Assembly: GCF_000805335.1 (NCBI RefSeq)
Contig: NZ_KN708638.1
Location: 5,567,948 to 5,610,828, forward strand
DNA length: 42,881 nucleotides
DNA from: Streptomyces sp. CT34
GTDB taxonomy: Bacteria > Actinomycetota > Actinomycetes > Streptomycetales > Streptomycetaceae
Direction of reading: 5' to 3'
A model generated the notes under the pieces. That model was given only the letters and a program-made list of their open reading frames with translations, made no database searches and had not been told where the DNA came from. The position numbers and the translations under genes were made by a program. Below are positions 1 to 9,213 of this stretch, one piece after another (within the stretch, counting starts at the first letter, position 1; each line of letters begins with the position of its first letter).

Positions 1-1041
1 GGCACCCTCATGGCGCTCGGCTCGTACGACGAGGCACACGCCCTGTTCGACGCGGTCTGGCGCGCCTACGTGGGGCTGCTCGGCCCGGAGGCACCCCGCA
101 CCCTCTCCTCGCGCCACAACCTCGGCTGCGTCCTGGCGCTGCTCGGCCGCTACGAGGAGGCGCTGGTCACCCACCGGGAAGTGCTCGCCTACCGGGAGCG
201 CGAGCTGCGCGCCCGCCACTACCTCACCCTCAACGCCGCCGCCGCGCACGCCCGGACGCTGCGGCTGCTCGGCCGCTACCGCGACGCCGGCTCCAGCCAG
301 GAGCTCAACGCCCGGCTGCACCTCCAGGTGATGGGGCCGCACACCCCGCAGACGCTGCGCTCGGAGCACGACCTCGCGCTGTGCCTGCGCCGCTCCGGCG
401 AACCGGCGCGGGCCGGTGAGCTGATGGCCGACCTCGTCGAGCGGTCCCGCCGGGTGCAGGGGCCCCGGCACCCCGAGACGCTGAGCGTGCGCGCCGACTA
501 CGCGAGCTTCCTGCGGGAGCACGGCGACCTCGGGCAGGCCCGGGACCTCGCCGACGAGGTCGTCGAGGCGTACCGCGCGCTGGTCGGCGACGCCCACCCG
601 TACACCGCCGGCACACTGGGCAACGCCGGGCTGGTGCGGGCCGAGTTCGGCGAGCTGTCGGAGGCGCTGGAGGCCGCCGAGCGCGCGTTGGACGGGATGA
701 ACCGGGCGGTCGGCCCGGACCACCCCTGGACGCTGGGCTGCGCGCTGAACGCCGCGGCCGCGCGCAGCCGGGTCGACGACGAGGACGGCGCGGTGGCGCT
801 GGGCCGCGACACCCTGGAGCGGGCCAAGGTCATGCTGGGGCAGACCCATCCGCTGACGCTCTCCGCCAAGACGGCGCTCGCCGAGGACCTGCGCGCCCAG
901 CGCCGCGGCCAGGAGGCGGCGAAGCTGGAACAGGAGGCGATCTCGCAGCTGGCCGAGACGCTGGGCGCCGACCATCCGCACACCCTGTCCGCCCGGCGCC
1001 GCCGGCGCCCGTACTGGGACTTCGAACCGCAGCCGGTGTGA
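1..1041 (+). CDS. TPR repeat protein, C-terminal part (5' end outside window)
   Basis: The reading frame is open from base 1, with a Met codon at 10, and ends in TGA at 1039-1041, so the N-terminus lies outside the window. About 345 residues are visible. They consist of at least seven tetratricopeptide units of about 42-47 residues, each marked by a kinesin-light-chain-type G-x-x-H/T-P-x-T-L step (for example GPHTPQTL, GPRHPETL, GPDHPWTL, GQTHPLTL, GADHPHTL). The chain ends in an Arg-rich stretch and DFEPQPV. No catalytic motif is visible in this part, so a scaffold role in protein-protein contacts is inferred. Many Streptomyces TPR proteins of this type carry an N-terminal NB-ARC or signalling domain, which could lie upstream of the window. 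The gene converges on the 2-oxoglutarate dehydrogenase gene, with a shared terminator between them. Membership of the FxSxx-COOH TPR family is possible but not shown. Confidence 0.8.
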   Translation, partial: GTLMALGSYDEAHALFDAVWRAYVGLLGPEAPRTLSSRHNLGCVLALLGRYEEALVTHREVLAYRERELRARHYLTLNAAAAHARTLRLLGRYRDAGSSQELNARLHLQVMGPHTPQTLRSEHDLALCLRRSGEPARAGELMADLVERSRRVQGPRHPETLSVRADYASFLREHGDLGQARDLADEVVEAYRALVGDAHPYTAGTLGNAGLVRAEFGELSEALEAAERALDGMNRAVGPDHPWTLGCALNAAAARSRVDDEDGAVALGRDTLERAKVMLGQTHPLTLSAKTALAEDLRAQRRGQEAAKLEQEAISQLAETLGADHPHTLSARRRRRPYWDFEPQPV

Positions 1042-1060
1042 CGCCCGCCCGTCGCCCGGC

Positions 1061-1114
1061 CACAGCCCGAAGGGCCCGTCCCCACCGAGGTGGGAACGGG
1101 CCCTTCGGGCTGTG
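1061..1114. terminator. bidirectional hairpin terminator between convergent genes
   Basis: A perfect 19-bp stem (1061-1079 with 1096-1114) encloses a second perfect 6-bp stem (CCCACC/GGTGGG, loop GA). It sits between the stop codon of the TPR gene (1041) and that of the dehydrogenase gene (1135). There is no U-run on either side, as is usual for Streptomyces hairpin terminators. Confidence 0.85.
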
Positions 1115-1134
1115 CCTCAGCTACGCCGTACTGC

Positions 1135-4100
1135 TCAGGCGTCGAACACCTCGGCCACCAGCTGGGCCTGCTCGGCCTGGTGGCGCTTGGCCGAGCCGAC
1201 CGCCGGCGAGGAGCTGTGCGGCCGGGAGATCCGGCGCAGCCGCTCACCGTGCGGGACGTCGGCGCCGACGGCCAGGTCCAGTGCGTCGATCAGGTTGAGG
1301 CCGAGGAACGGCCAGGCACCCTGGTTCGCCGGCTCCTCCTGCGCCCACAGGTACTTCTCGGCGTTCGGGAACTTGGCGATCTCCGCCTGGAGTTCCTTGC
1401 CGGGCAGCGGGTAGAGGCGCTCGATGCGGACGATCGCCGTGTTGGCAGCGGCAGCGTCGTTGGCGCCGCGCTTGGCGCGCTCCGCCTCCAGGTCGTAGTA
1501 GACCTTGCCGGAGCAGAAGACGACCTTGCGGACGTCCTCGGCACGAACCGTGCTGTCGCCGATGACCGGCCGGAAGCCGCCCGTGGTGAACTCCTCCGTC
1601 TTCGACGCCGCGGCCTTCAGACGCAGCATCGACTTCGGGGTGAAGACGATCAGCGGCTTGTGGTGCGGGTTGTGGACCTGCCAGCGCAGCAGGTGGAAGT
1701 AGTTCGACGGGAGCGTCGGCATCGCGACCGTCATGTTGTTCTGCGCGCACAGCTGGAGGAAGCGCTCGATCCGGGCCGAGGAGTGGTCCGGACCCTGGCC
1801 CTCGTAGCCGTGCGGGAGGAGCAGGGTGACGCCGGAGGTCTGGCCCCACTTCTGCTCGGCCGAGGAGATGAACTCGTCCAGCACCGTCTGCGCGCCGTTG
1901 GCGAAGTCGCCGAACTGCGCCTCCCACATCACCAGCGCCTCGGGCCGCTCCAGGGAGTAGCCGTACTCGAAGCCCATCGCCGCGTACTCGCTCAGCAGCG
2001 AGTCGTAGACGTTGTAGCGGGCCTGGTCCTCGGTGAGGTAGAGCAGCGGGGTGTAGTCCTCGCCGGTGGTGCGGTCCACCAGCACCGCGTGGCGCTGGCC
2101 GAACGTGCCGCGGCGGGAGTCCTGGCCGGCGAGCCGGACCGGGGTGCCCTCCATCAGCAGCGAGCCGATGGCCAGCGTCTCGCCCATGCCCCAGTCGATC
2201 GTGCCGTCCTCGATCATCGCCGCACGGCGCTGCAGCTGCGGCAGCAGACGTGGGTGGACGGTGACCCGGTCGGGGATGTTGACCTGGGACTCGGCGATCC
2301 GCTTGACGACCTCCTGGGAGACCGCGGTGTCCACATGGACCGGGAACTCGGCCTGCGGCTGCGGCACCTCGGGCGCGACCGGGGCGGCGGTGGCGTCCCG
2401 CACCTCGGTGAAGACCTTCTCCAGCTGTCCCTGGAAGTCCTGCAGCGCCTGCTCGGCCTCTTCCAGCGTGATGTCGCCGCGACCGATGAGGGACTCGGTG
2501 TACAGCTTGCGCACCGAGCGCTTCTTGTCGATCACGTGGTACATCAGCGGCTGCGTGAACTCGGGGTTGTCGGTCTCGTTGTGACCGCGACGCCGGTAGC
2601 AGATCAGGTCGATGACGACGTCCTTGTTGAACGCCTGGCGGAACTCGAAGGCCAGCCGGGCAACCCGGACGACGGCCTCGGGGTCGTCACCGTTCACGTG
2701 GAAGATCGGCGCCTCGATCATGCGGGCCACGTCGGTGGCGTACATCGAGGAGCGGGCCGACTCCGGGGCGGCGGTGAAGCCGACCTGGTTGTTGATGACG
2801 ATGTGGACCGTGCCGCCGGTGCGGTAGCCGCGCAGCTGCGACATGTTCAGCGTCTCGGCAACCACGCCCTGGCCGGCGAACGCCGCGTCACCGTGCAGCT
2901 GGACGGGCAGGACGGTGAAGTCCGTGCCGCCCTTGCCGATGACGTCCTGCTTGGCGCGGGACACGCCCTCGACGACCGGGTCCACGGCCTCCAGGTGGGA
3001 GGGGTTGGCGACCAGCGAGACCTTGATCTGCTCGCCGTCCAGGCCGGTGAAGGTGCCCTCGGCGCCCAGGTGGTACTTCACGTCGCCGGAGCCGTGCATC
3101 GACTTCGGGTCGAGGTTGCCCTCGAACTCCCGGAAGATCTGCGCGTAGGACTTGCCGACGATGTTCGCCAGGACGTTGAGCCGGCCGCGGTGGGCCATGC
3201 CGATGACGACCTCGTCCAGCCGCGACTCGGCCGCGGAGTCGATGACCGCGTCCAGCAGCGGGATGACGGACTCGCTGCCCTCCAGCGAGAAGCGCTTCTG
3301 GCCGACGTACTTGGTCTGCAGGAACGTCTCGAACGCCTCGGCGGAGTTCAGCCGGCGCAGGATGCGCAGCTGCTCGTCGCGCTCCGGCGACTTGTGCGCG
3401 CGCTCGACCCGGTCCTGGATCCACTTGCGCTGCTTGGGGTCCTGGATGTGCATGAACTCGATGCCGGTGGTGCGGCAGTACGAGTCGCGCAGCACGCCCA
3501 GGATGTCGCGCAGCTTCATCATGGACTTGCCGGAGAAGCCGCCGACCGCGAACTCGCGCTCCAGGTCCCACAGGGTCAGGCCGTGCTCGGTGATGTCGAG
3601 GTCGGGGTGCTTGCGCTGGTGGTACTCCAGCGGGTCGGTGTCGGCCATGACGTGGCCGCGGACCCGGTAGGAGTGGATCAGCTCGAAGACCCGGGCGGCC
3701 TTGGTGACGTCGTCGTCGTGCGAGGCGTCGATGTCCCGCAGCCAGCGGACCGGCTCGTACGGGATCCGCAGCGACTTGAAGATGTCGTCGAAGAAATCGT
3801 TCTCGCCGAGCAGCAGCTGGTTCATGATGCGCAGGAACTCGCCGGAGGCGGCGCCCTGGATCACGCGGTGGTCGTAGGTGCTGGTCAGCGTCATGACCTT
3901 GGAGACACCCAGCTTGTTCAGGGCGTCCTGGGAGGTGCCCTGGAACTCGGCCGGGTAGTCCATCGAGCCGACGCCCATGATCATGGACTGGCCGGGCATC
4001 AGGCGGGGCACCGAGTGGACGGTGCCGATGCCGCCGGGGTTCGTCAGCGACGCGGTGACCCCGGTGAAGTCGTCCATCGTCAGCTTGTTGTCCCGGGCCC

Positions 4101-4944
4101 GGCGGACGATGTCCTCGTACGCCTGCCAGAACTCGAAGAAGCTCAGCGTCTCGGCCTTCTTGATGGCCGCGACGACCAGCTGGCGCTCGCCCTTCGCCTT
4201 GACCAGGTCGATGGCCAGGCCCAGGTTGATGTGCGCCGGCTTGACCAGCGTGGGCTTGCCGTCCTTCTCCGCGAAGTGGCTGTTCATCGACGGCATGGCC
4301 TTGAGGGCCTGCACCATCGCGTAGCCGATGAGGTGGGTGAAGGAGACCTTCCCGCCCCGGGCCCGCTTGAGGTGGTTGTTGATGACGATGCGGTTGTCGA
4401 AGAGCAGCTTCACCGGCACCGCGCGGACGGACGTGGCCGTCGGCAGCTCCAGCGAGGCGCTCATGTTCTTCGCGACGGCGGCCGACGGGCCGCGCAGGGT
4501 GACGTACTCCGGGCCCTCGGGGGCCTCGCCGTCGGCGGCCTGCTTGGCGGTGGGCGCGGCCGGGGCGGCCTTCGCCGGCGCGGGCTTCGCTGGGGCGGCC
4601 TTCGCGGGGGCCGGAGCGCTCGCGGCAGGCTTCGCCGGGGCGGCCGGCTTCGGCCCGTCCGCGGCGGGCGCCGCCGGCGCGGCCGGGGCCGGGGTCGATG
4701 GAACCGGTGCGGCCGGAGCGGGGGCAGCGGCCTCCGCCGGCTGGCTCGGCGCGGTGGCGCCGCCCGGCTTGTAGTCGGCGAAGAAGTCCCACCAGGCTCG
4801 GTCTACCGAGTTCGGGTCCTGGAGGTACTGCTGGTAGATCTCGTCGACGAGCCACTCATTGGGACCGAACGCGGCGGCAGGGTTCTTCCCCTGCCCCCCT
4901 TGATCGGTCGAGACACTCGCACTGTTGGGGGACTGTAGCGACAC
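1135..4944 (-). CDS. kgd: Multifunctional 2-oxoglutarate decarboxylase/dehydrogenase (E2-E1 fusion)
   Basis: This is the E1 component of the 2-oxoglutarate dehydrogenase complex of the TCA cycle. It uses thiamine diphosphate to decarboxylate 2-oxoglutarate and has an E2-like succinyltransferase domain fused at the N-terminus, as in actinobacterial Kgd/OdhA. The E1 N-terminal segment is visible (FGPNEWLVDEIYQQYLQDP), followed by a long Ala/Pro/Lys-rich linker, then the acyltransferase domain with the catalytic DHRVIQG near residue 357, then the E1 core with HRGRLNV near residue 583 and a TPP-binding region starting GDAAFAGQG. No lipoyl domain is present, which is normal for this fusion. With the GTG start at 4944 the protein has 1269 residues, the usual size. 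I chose it because the family starts close to SLQSP and has no counterpart of the basic N-terminal stretch obtained from the upstream start at 5016. An AGAGGG lies about 10 nt upstream. Confidence 0.95.
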   Translation of the reverse strand: MSLQSPNSASVSTDQGGQGKNPAAAFGPNEWLVDEIYQQYLQDPNSVDRAWWDFFADYKPGGATAPSQPAEAAAPAPAAPVPSTPAPAAPAAPAADGPKPAAPAKPAASAPAPAKAAPAKPAPAKAAPAAPTAKQAADGEAPEGPEYVTLRGPSAAVAKNMSASLELPTATSVRAVPVKLLFDNRIVINNHLKRARGGKVSFTHLIGYAMVQALKAMPSMNSHFAEKDGKPTLVKPAHINLGLAIDLVKAKGERQLVVAAIKKAETLSFFEFWQAYEDIVRRARDNKLTMDDFTGVTASLTNPGGIGTVHSVPRLMPGQSMIMGVGSMDYPAEFQGTSQDALNKLGVSKVMTLTSTYDHRVIQGAASGEFLRIMNQLLLGENDFFDDIFKSLRIPYEPVRWLRDIDASHDDDVTKAARVFELIHSYRVRGHVMADTDPLEYHQRKHPDLDITEHGLTLWDLEREFAVGGFSGKSMMKLRDILGVLRDSYCRTTGIEFMHIQDPKQRKWIQDRVERAHKSPERDEQLRILRRLNSAEAFETFLQTKYVGQKRFSLEGSESVIPLLDAVIDSAAESRLDEVVIGMAHRGRLNVLANIVGKSYAQIFREFEGNLDPKSMHGSGDVKYHLGAEGTFTGLDGEQIKVSLVANPSHLEAVDPVVEGVSRAKQDVIGKGGTDFTVLPVQLHGDAAFAGQGVVAETLNMSQLRGYRTGGTVHIVINNQVGFTAAPESARSSMYATDVARMIEAPIFHVNGDDPEAVVRVARLAFEFRQAFNKDVVIDLICYRRRGHNETDNPEFTQPLMYHVIDKKRSVRKLYTESLIGRGDITLEEAEQALQDFQGQLEKVFTEVRDATAAPVAPEVPQPQAEFPVHVDTAVSQEVVKRIAESQVNIPDRVTVHPRLLPQLQRRAAMIEDGTIDWGMGETLAIGSLLMEGTPVRLAGQDSRRGTFGQRHAVLVDRTTGEDYTPLLYLTEDQARYNVYDSLLSEYAAMGFEYGYSLERPEALVMWEAQFGDFANGAQTVLDEFISSAEQKWGQTSGVTLLLPHGYEGQGPDHSSARIERFLQLCAQNNMTVAMPTLPSNYFHLLRWQVHNPHHKPLIVFTPKSMLRLKAAASKTEEFTTGGFRPVIGDSTVRAEDVRKVVFCSGKVYYDLEAERAKRGANDAAAANTAIVRIERLYPLPGKELQAEIAKFPNAEKYLWAQEEPANQGAWPFLGLNLIDALDLAVGADVPHGERLRRISRPHSSSPAVGSAKRHQAEQAQLVAEVFDA

Positions 4945-5134
4945 GGCGGCAACCGCCCTCTTCCGCTTCCTAAGGTGGTGGACAGCGGGAATAAAGGCTA
5001 CGCCTCTTGTGACCATTGGTGCAGTCCGGGAGGGTCACTCGTCGCGCACGTCACATTCACCGAAGGGTTTCACGGCATGACTTGGCGGGAAACACCCGGG
5101 GTTTGCCCGCATGCGGGTAGCACTCATCGCCGTC

Positions 5135-5153
5135 GCACTCCCGGAACGAGTGC
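5135..5153 (-). terminator. small hairpin between sensor-kinase gene and kgd
   Basis: A 6-bp stem GCACTC/GAGTGC with a 7-nt loop lies 30 nt downstream of the histidine-kinase stop codon. A 12-nt palindrome (CCCGCATGCGGG) follows at 5109-5120. The 238-nt gap (4945-5182) must also hold the kgd promoter, but I could not recognise a -10/-35 pair. The terminator call is weak. Confidence 0.3.
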
Positions 5154-5182
5154 TCCCACCACCGACCCTACGTCAGCGGCCG

Positions 5183-6316
5183 TCAGCCCCGGGTTGACTC
5201 CAGCCCCGGAAGGGTGACCCGGATCCGGCAACCGCGGGGTGACTCGGCCACCCCGATGCGCCCGCCGTGCAGATCCACCGCCCAGCGCGCGATCGCCAGG
5301 CCCAGTCCGGTGCCGCCGTCGGTGCCCGGACCCGAGGGGCCCGGCCCGCCGCGGTTGAACCGCTCGAAGACCCGGTGCCGCTCCGACTCGGGGATGCCGG
5401 GGCCCTCGTCCTGCACCTCCAGCTCCAGGCTCTCCGGCCCGTCGCCGCGGCGCGCGCGCACCGTGACCCGGCCGTGCCGCGGGCTGTGCTTGATCGCGTT
5501 GTCGATGAGATTCGCCACGACCTGGTGGAGCCGCTCGGCGTCCGCGTACGCGGTCAGCTCCGGGGGCGACACGTCGAGGTGGAGATGGACGTCGGCCCGC
5601 GTATGGGTGCCGGAGCCGGCAAGGCCGGAGAGCCCGGAGAGCGTGGCGGCGCCGCGGCTCATGTTGGCCTCCTTGAGCACCCCGGACAGATACGGCCAGA
5701 CCTCGAAGCGGCGGGCGTGCAGCGGGACCACGCCGTTGTCCAGCCGCGACAGGTCCAGCAGGTGCTCCACCAGCCGGCCCAGCCGCTCGGTCTGCTTCAG
5801 CGCCGTCCGCATGGTCTCCGGGTCGGGCTCGCAGACACCGTCGACGACGTTCTCCAGCACCGCGCGCAGCGCCGCGATGGGGGTGCGCAGCTCGTGCGAG
5901 ACATTGGCGACCAGCTCCTTGCGGTGGGTGTCCACCGCCTCCAGGTCGGCCGCCATGCGGTTGAAGGCGTCCGCCAGGTCCCCGAACTCGTCCCGGCGGT
6001 CCGCGCGCACCCGGCGGGTGTAGTCGCCGTGCGCCATCGCCCGGGTCACATCGGTCATCTCGCCGAGCGGCGCGGTGAGGCTGTTCGCCACGAACTGGGT
6101 GATCAGCAGCGAGGCGATGATCGAGAAGATCGTGATCACCCGCAGTTCGGTCGCCGAGTGCATCGCGACGAACACCAGGAGTGTGGTGATGATCACCGAG
6201 ACGATGACCAGTGCGCCGAGCGCCGCCTTGACGGAGCGGTACGGATCGAGGGGCCGCAGCCCCTCCCAGACCCGCTGCCACAGTCCGCGCGCGCTCGGCC
6301 GCCACCGTCGCGTCAT
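5183..6316 (-). CDS. Two-component sensor histidine kinase with almost no extracytoplasmic loop
   Basis: A membrane sensor kinase of 377 residues, partner of the response regulator just upstream. Two membrane helices lie at about residues 30-52 and 58-80, followed by a HAMP segment, a HisKA domain with the phospho-acceptor H141 (VSHELRTP) and an HATPase domain with N-box (NLIDNAIKHSP), DEGPGIP and the GGTGLGLAIARW box. Only about five residues separate the two helices, so there is no room for an external sensor domain. The signal may be sensed in the membrane or come through another protein. The ATG overlaps the regulator's TGA as ATGA (6313-6316), so the pair is translationally coupled. The ligand is unknown. 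Confidence 0.92.
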   Translation of the reverse strand: MTRRWRPSARGLWQRVWEGLRPLDPYRSVKAALGALVIVSVIITTLLVFVAMHSATELRVITIFSIIASLLITQFVANSLTAPLGEMTDVTRAMAHGDYTRRVRADRRDEFGDLADAFNRMAADLEAVDTHRKELVANVSHELRTPIAALRAVLENVVDGVCEPDPETMRTALKQTERLGRLVEHLLDLSRLDNGVVPLHARRFEVWPYLSGVLKEANMSRGAATLSGLSGLAGSGTHTRADVHLHLDVSPPELTAYADAERLHQVVANLIDNAIKHSPRHGRVTVRARRGDGPESLELEVQDEGPGIPESERHRVFERFNRGGPGPSGPGTDGGTGLGLAIARWAVDLHGGRIGVAESPRGCRIRVTLPGLESTRG

Positions 6317-7053
6317 GCCGGCGGGGTCTCCAGGGCGTAGCCGACGCCGTGGACCGTGCGGATCCGCTCGGCGCCGATCTTCCGGCGCAGCGCCTTGATG
6401 TGGCTGTCGACCGTACGCGTCCCGGAGGCGTCCGCCCAGTCCCAGACCTCGGCGAGCAGCTGCTCGCGGGAGAGCACCGCGCGCGGGGTGTTCGCCAGGC
6501 AGACCAGCAGGTCGAACTCGGTGGGGGTCAGGTGCACATCGGCGCCGCGCACCCGGACCCGGCGCTGCGCGTGGTCGATCTCCAGCTCGCCCAGCCGCAG
6601 GATGCCGCTGCGCGGGGTGTGCGCGGCCAGCGCGGCGCGCTCGACCCGGCGCAGCAGCACATGCACCCGGGCGGCCAGCTCCCGCATGGAGAACGGCTTG
6701 GTCATGTAGTCGTCGGCACCGACCCCGAGGCCGACCAGCATGTCGGTCTCGTCGTCCCGGGCGGTGAGCATCATCACCGGCACCGGGCGCTGCGCCTGCA
6801 CCCGGCGGCACACCTCCAGGCCGTCGAAGCCCGGCAGCATCACGTCGAGGACGAGCAGATCGGGCTGCCACGCCTCGGCGGTGTCCACCGCGGCCGGGCC
6901 GTCGGTGGCCGTCTGCACCTGGAAGCCCTCGGCGCGCAGCCGGGCCGCGATGGCGTCGACGATCGTCGGATCGTCCTCCACGACCAGCACCCGGCGCTGG
7001 GCGCCCGGCGTGGCCGCGGTGGTGCCGCCCTGGGTTGTCTGAGTCTGGTCCAT
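6313..7053 (-). CDS. OmpR/PhoB-family response regulator
   Basis: This is the DNA-binding partner of the sensor kinase encoded next to it. The 246-residue protein has a receiver domain with the acidic pair EDD (26-28), phospho-acceptor D70 (LLVLDVMLPG) and the conserved TKPF lysine. A C-terminal winged helix of the OmpR type follows (LTPTEFDLL, RTVDSHIKALRRKI, TVHGVGYAL). I chose the ATG at 7053 because an AGGGG sits about 8 nt upstream. An alternative ATG at 7068 lacks a good ribosome site. The gene is first in a regulator-kinase pair, and kgd lies in the same direction after a 238-nt gap, so control of kgd is conceivable but not shown. Confidence 0.94.
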   Translation of the reverse strand: MDQTQTTQGGTTAATPGAQRRVLVVEDDPTIVDAIAARLRAEGFQVQTATDGPAAVDTAEAWQPDLLVLDVMLPGFDGLEVCRRVQAQRPVPVMMLTARDDETDMLVGLGVGADDYMTKPFSMRELAARVHVLLRRVERAALAAHTPRSGILRLGELEIDHAQRRVRVRGADVHLTPTEFDLLVCLANTPRAVLSREQLLAEVWDWADASGTRTVDSHIKALRRKIGAERIRTVHGVGYALETPPA

Positions 7054-7136
7054 CGCCCGCCCCTGCATGTGCCCTGCGTGGTCGCGTCTTGCTGGGCAGC
7101 AGCGTAAGGGCATGATGTGACCGTCGGCTACGCGCC

Positions 7137-7898
7137 CTACGCGGACCGGAGCGCCAGGTGGACGACGTCCGGGACGCCTCGGGCAACGGGGATCTCTTCC
7201 GTCCGTACCCCGTCGAATCCGGCATTTCGCAGGGCCTGTTCGAACTCCGCGGACGGCTGCGCGGACCACACGGCGAGCACCCCGCCGGGCGTCAGCCGGT
7301 CCCGGCAGGCGGCCAGCCCGGCGGGGGAGGAGAGGCTGCCGTTGTCCTCGGTGACGGTCCAGTCCGGGCCGTTGTCGATGTCCAGGCACAGGGCGTCGTA
7401 GGCGAGTTGGCCCGCGCCCTCGTGGAGGTACGCCACCAGGTCGGTGTGCAGGATCTCGGTGCGCGGATCGGCCAGCGCCGCCCCGGAGACGGCCGACAGC
7501 GGGCCCGCGCGGTGCCAGTCGATCACCGCCGCCTCGCGCTCGGCCACCGCGATGCGGCCCCAGCGCGGTTCGGCGGCGGCCCGGGCCAGCGAGAAGCCGA
7601 CGCCCAGCCCGCCGATGAGGACGGAGGGATGCGCGCGACCGGTCGGCAGCGCGGCCAGCGCGGCGTCGATCAGCAGCCGCTCGGAGCGCCCGTCGGAGGT
7701 GTCCATCAGGAAGCAGCCGTTGGCGATGATCTCGTAGACGGGCCCGCCGGACCCGGGCGCCGCAAGGGTTCCGGGGCCCTCGGGGGCCGGGTCGCGCTGC
7801 CGTAGCACCACCTCTCCGTACGGGCCCGCGCGACGGTCGAGGGTGCGTGCGGCCGGCTCGGGACCGGCGGTCGGATGCCAGGGGTGAACGGGAGCCAT
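7137..7898 (-). CDS. Spermidine-synthase-like SAM-dependent methyltransferase fold protein
   Basis: A cytosolic protein of 253 residues with the Rossmann-like fold of spermidine synthases and related methyltransferases. The nucleotide-binding motif is SVLIGGLGVGFSLA, the acidic end of strand 2 is AVAEREAAVIDWH, and the DIDNGPDW stretch fits the strand-4 position. Actinobacterial proteins of this kind are often annotated as spermidine synthase, but they lack proven polyamine activity, so I leave the substrate open. The ATG at 7898 begins at conserved-looking sequence. An upstream GTG at 7988 would add 30 low-complexity residues. The gene is oriented like the two-component pair, with 83 nt between them, and is divergent from the rhomboid-like gene. 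Confidence 0.78.
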   Translation of the reverse strand: MAPVHPWHPTAGPEPAARTLDRRAGPYGEVVLRQRDPAPEGPGTLAAPGSGGPVYEIIANGCFLMDTSDGRSERLLIDAALAALPTGRAHPSVLIGGLGVGFSLARAAAEPRWGRIAVAEREAAVIDWHRAGPLSAVSGAALADPRTEILHTDLVAYLHEGAGQLAYDALCLDIDNGPDWTVTEDNGSLSSPAGLAACRDRLTPGGVLAVWSAQPSAEFEQALRNAGFDGVRTEEIPVARGVPDVVHLALRSA

Positions 7899-8139
7899 GC
7901 GGCCATCTTGACCAACGGCCGGTGCGCCGGTCCAACGGCGGGCGGGCGGTGGCGGGGACACCGGAGCCGACAACGTGGTGTGCTCCACAAAGGTTGAGAG
8001 ATGTGACTGATCTCACGTACACAGCTGGTTCATGGGTTGAACGGGCACAGTGGTCACGGACGTTGTGCAGGGCGGTGGAGCGGCGGGTCCGCCGGGAGCG
8101 GCGGAACCGCGGGAATCCGCGGGAAAGGGGCCTTGGGCA

Positions 8140-9024
8140 GTGAGCACACTGGAGACGGCCGGGGGTGTGCCGGTCGAGGACGGGCCGGGTGCCGGCCCGC
8201 CGGCCGGCGGCGCGCCGGTGGTCCTCCCGGGGATGCCCCGGCAGCGCGGCGACGCGGCGGCGGTGGCGGCGATGACGCCGGCCGCGGTGACGCCGGACGC
8301 CGCCGGCACCGTGGCGCCGGACGCCGGCACCCGCCGCCCCTGGACGGGACTGCGCCCCTGGCGGCTGCTGCCCACCCCCACCGGCACCCCCTTCACCTTC
8401 TGCTACGCGCTGCTGCTCGTCGCCACCTCGCTCTTCGCCGACCACGGCGACCCCGCCCTGGTCGCCTCGCTGCTCCAGGGCTCCAGTACGGACGTGACCC
8501 ATCTCGCGCGGGACCCGCTGCTGGTGCTGGTCGCCAGCGCGCTGTGGATAGCGGGCGGGCTCGGCTCCTCGTTCGCCCTGCTCTTCCTCGTCGTGGTGAC
8601 GGCCCTGGAGCGGCGGATCGGCGGGCTGCGCACCGCCGCGGTCTTCTTCGGCGGGCATGCGCTGGCCACCCTCGCCACCGAAATGCCGGTCGGCTTCTCG
8701 GTGTACGCCGGCAAGCTGCCGGACAGTGCGCTGCACCGTCTCGACTACGGCATCAGCTTCGGCGTGATGACCTGCACGGGAGCCCTGGCGGGCCTGCTGC
8801 CCGGCTGGCTGCGCTGGCCCCTGCTGGCCGCCGTCGGCTACGTGGGCGTCACCGATCTGCTCACCTCTGCCGACCCGATGACCGACTGGGGACATCTGCT
8901 CTCGCTCGCCCTGGGCGTGGCCGCCTGGCCGCTGCTCCGCCGCTGGCGCGACCAGCACGACGGGCCCGCGCCGCTCCTGGGGGACCTGGGGCACCCCGCG
9001 CTGCGCGCCCCGCGTACGTACTGA
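8140..9024 (+). CDS. Rhomboid-like intramembrane protein
   Basis: An integral membrane protein of 294 residues. The first 65 residues are Pro/Ala-rich and probably disordered in the cytoplasm. Several hydrophobic helices follow (for example FTFCYALLLVATSLF, LLVLVASALWIAGGL, FALLFLVVVTAL). A serine-histidine dyad like that of rhomboid proteases can be proposed: S206 in GISF (family pattern GxSx) and H252 in DWGHLLSLALG, where the His-x8-Gly helix matches rhomboid TM6. Whether it is an active protease is not decided by sequence. The GTG at 8140 follows AAAGGGG with 9-nt spacing. A further upstream GTG at 8050 has no ribosome site. Confidence 0.72.
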   Translation: MSTLETAGGVPVEDGPGAGPPAGGAPVVLPGMPRQRGDAAAVAAMTPAAVTPDAAGTVAPDAGTRRPWTGLRPWRLLPTPTGTPFTFCYALLLVATSLFADHGDPALVASLLQGSSTDVTHLARDPLLVLVASALWIAGGLGSSFALLFLVVVTALERRIGGLRTAAVFFGGHALATLATEMPVGFSVYAGKLPDSALHRLDYGISFGVMTCTGALAGLLPGWLRWPLLAAVGYVGVTDLLTSADPMTDWGHLLSLALGVAAWPLLRRWRDQHDGPAPLLGDLGHPALRAPRTY

Positions 9025-9086
9025 GGGGGCCCAGGCAGGTACTGAGGCGGCCCGCGTACGTGGTGAAGCGGCCCGCGCGCCCGGCT

Positions 9087-9123
9087 CCGCCGCTTCCCGG
9101 CGGGGACCGCCGCTGCTCGGCGG
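9087..9123 (+). terminator. tandem GC hairpins downstream of the rhomboid-like gene
   Basis: Two similar 6-bp stems follow one another: CCGCCG/CGGCGG at 9087-9103, then the same arms again at 9107-9123. They lie 62 nt after the stop codon. They may end transcription of the rhomboid-like gene before the pentapeptide-repeat gene. Confidence 0.4.
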
Positions 9124-9213
9124 AGACGGCCGCTGCTTTGTTGGCGGAGAATGGTGCCCTTCGCGGGCGCCACGACCGAGCGCGCCCGCCGGCCGCAGGA
9201 GCAGAGAAGAGCC

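Noticed and set aside
1090..4938. 1282-codon open frame on the plus strand
   Set aside because: It is the antisense shadow of kgd. GC-rich codons leave few stops on the opposite strand, and the translation has no recognisable domain.
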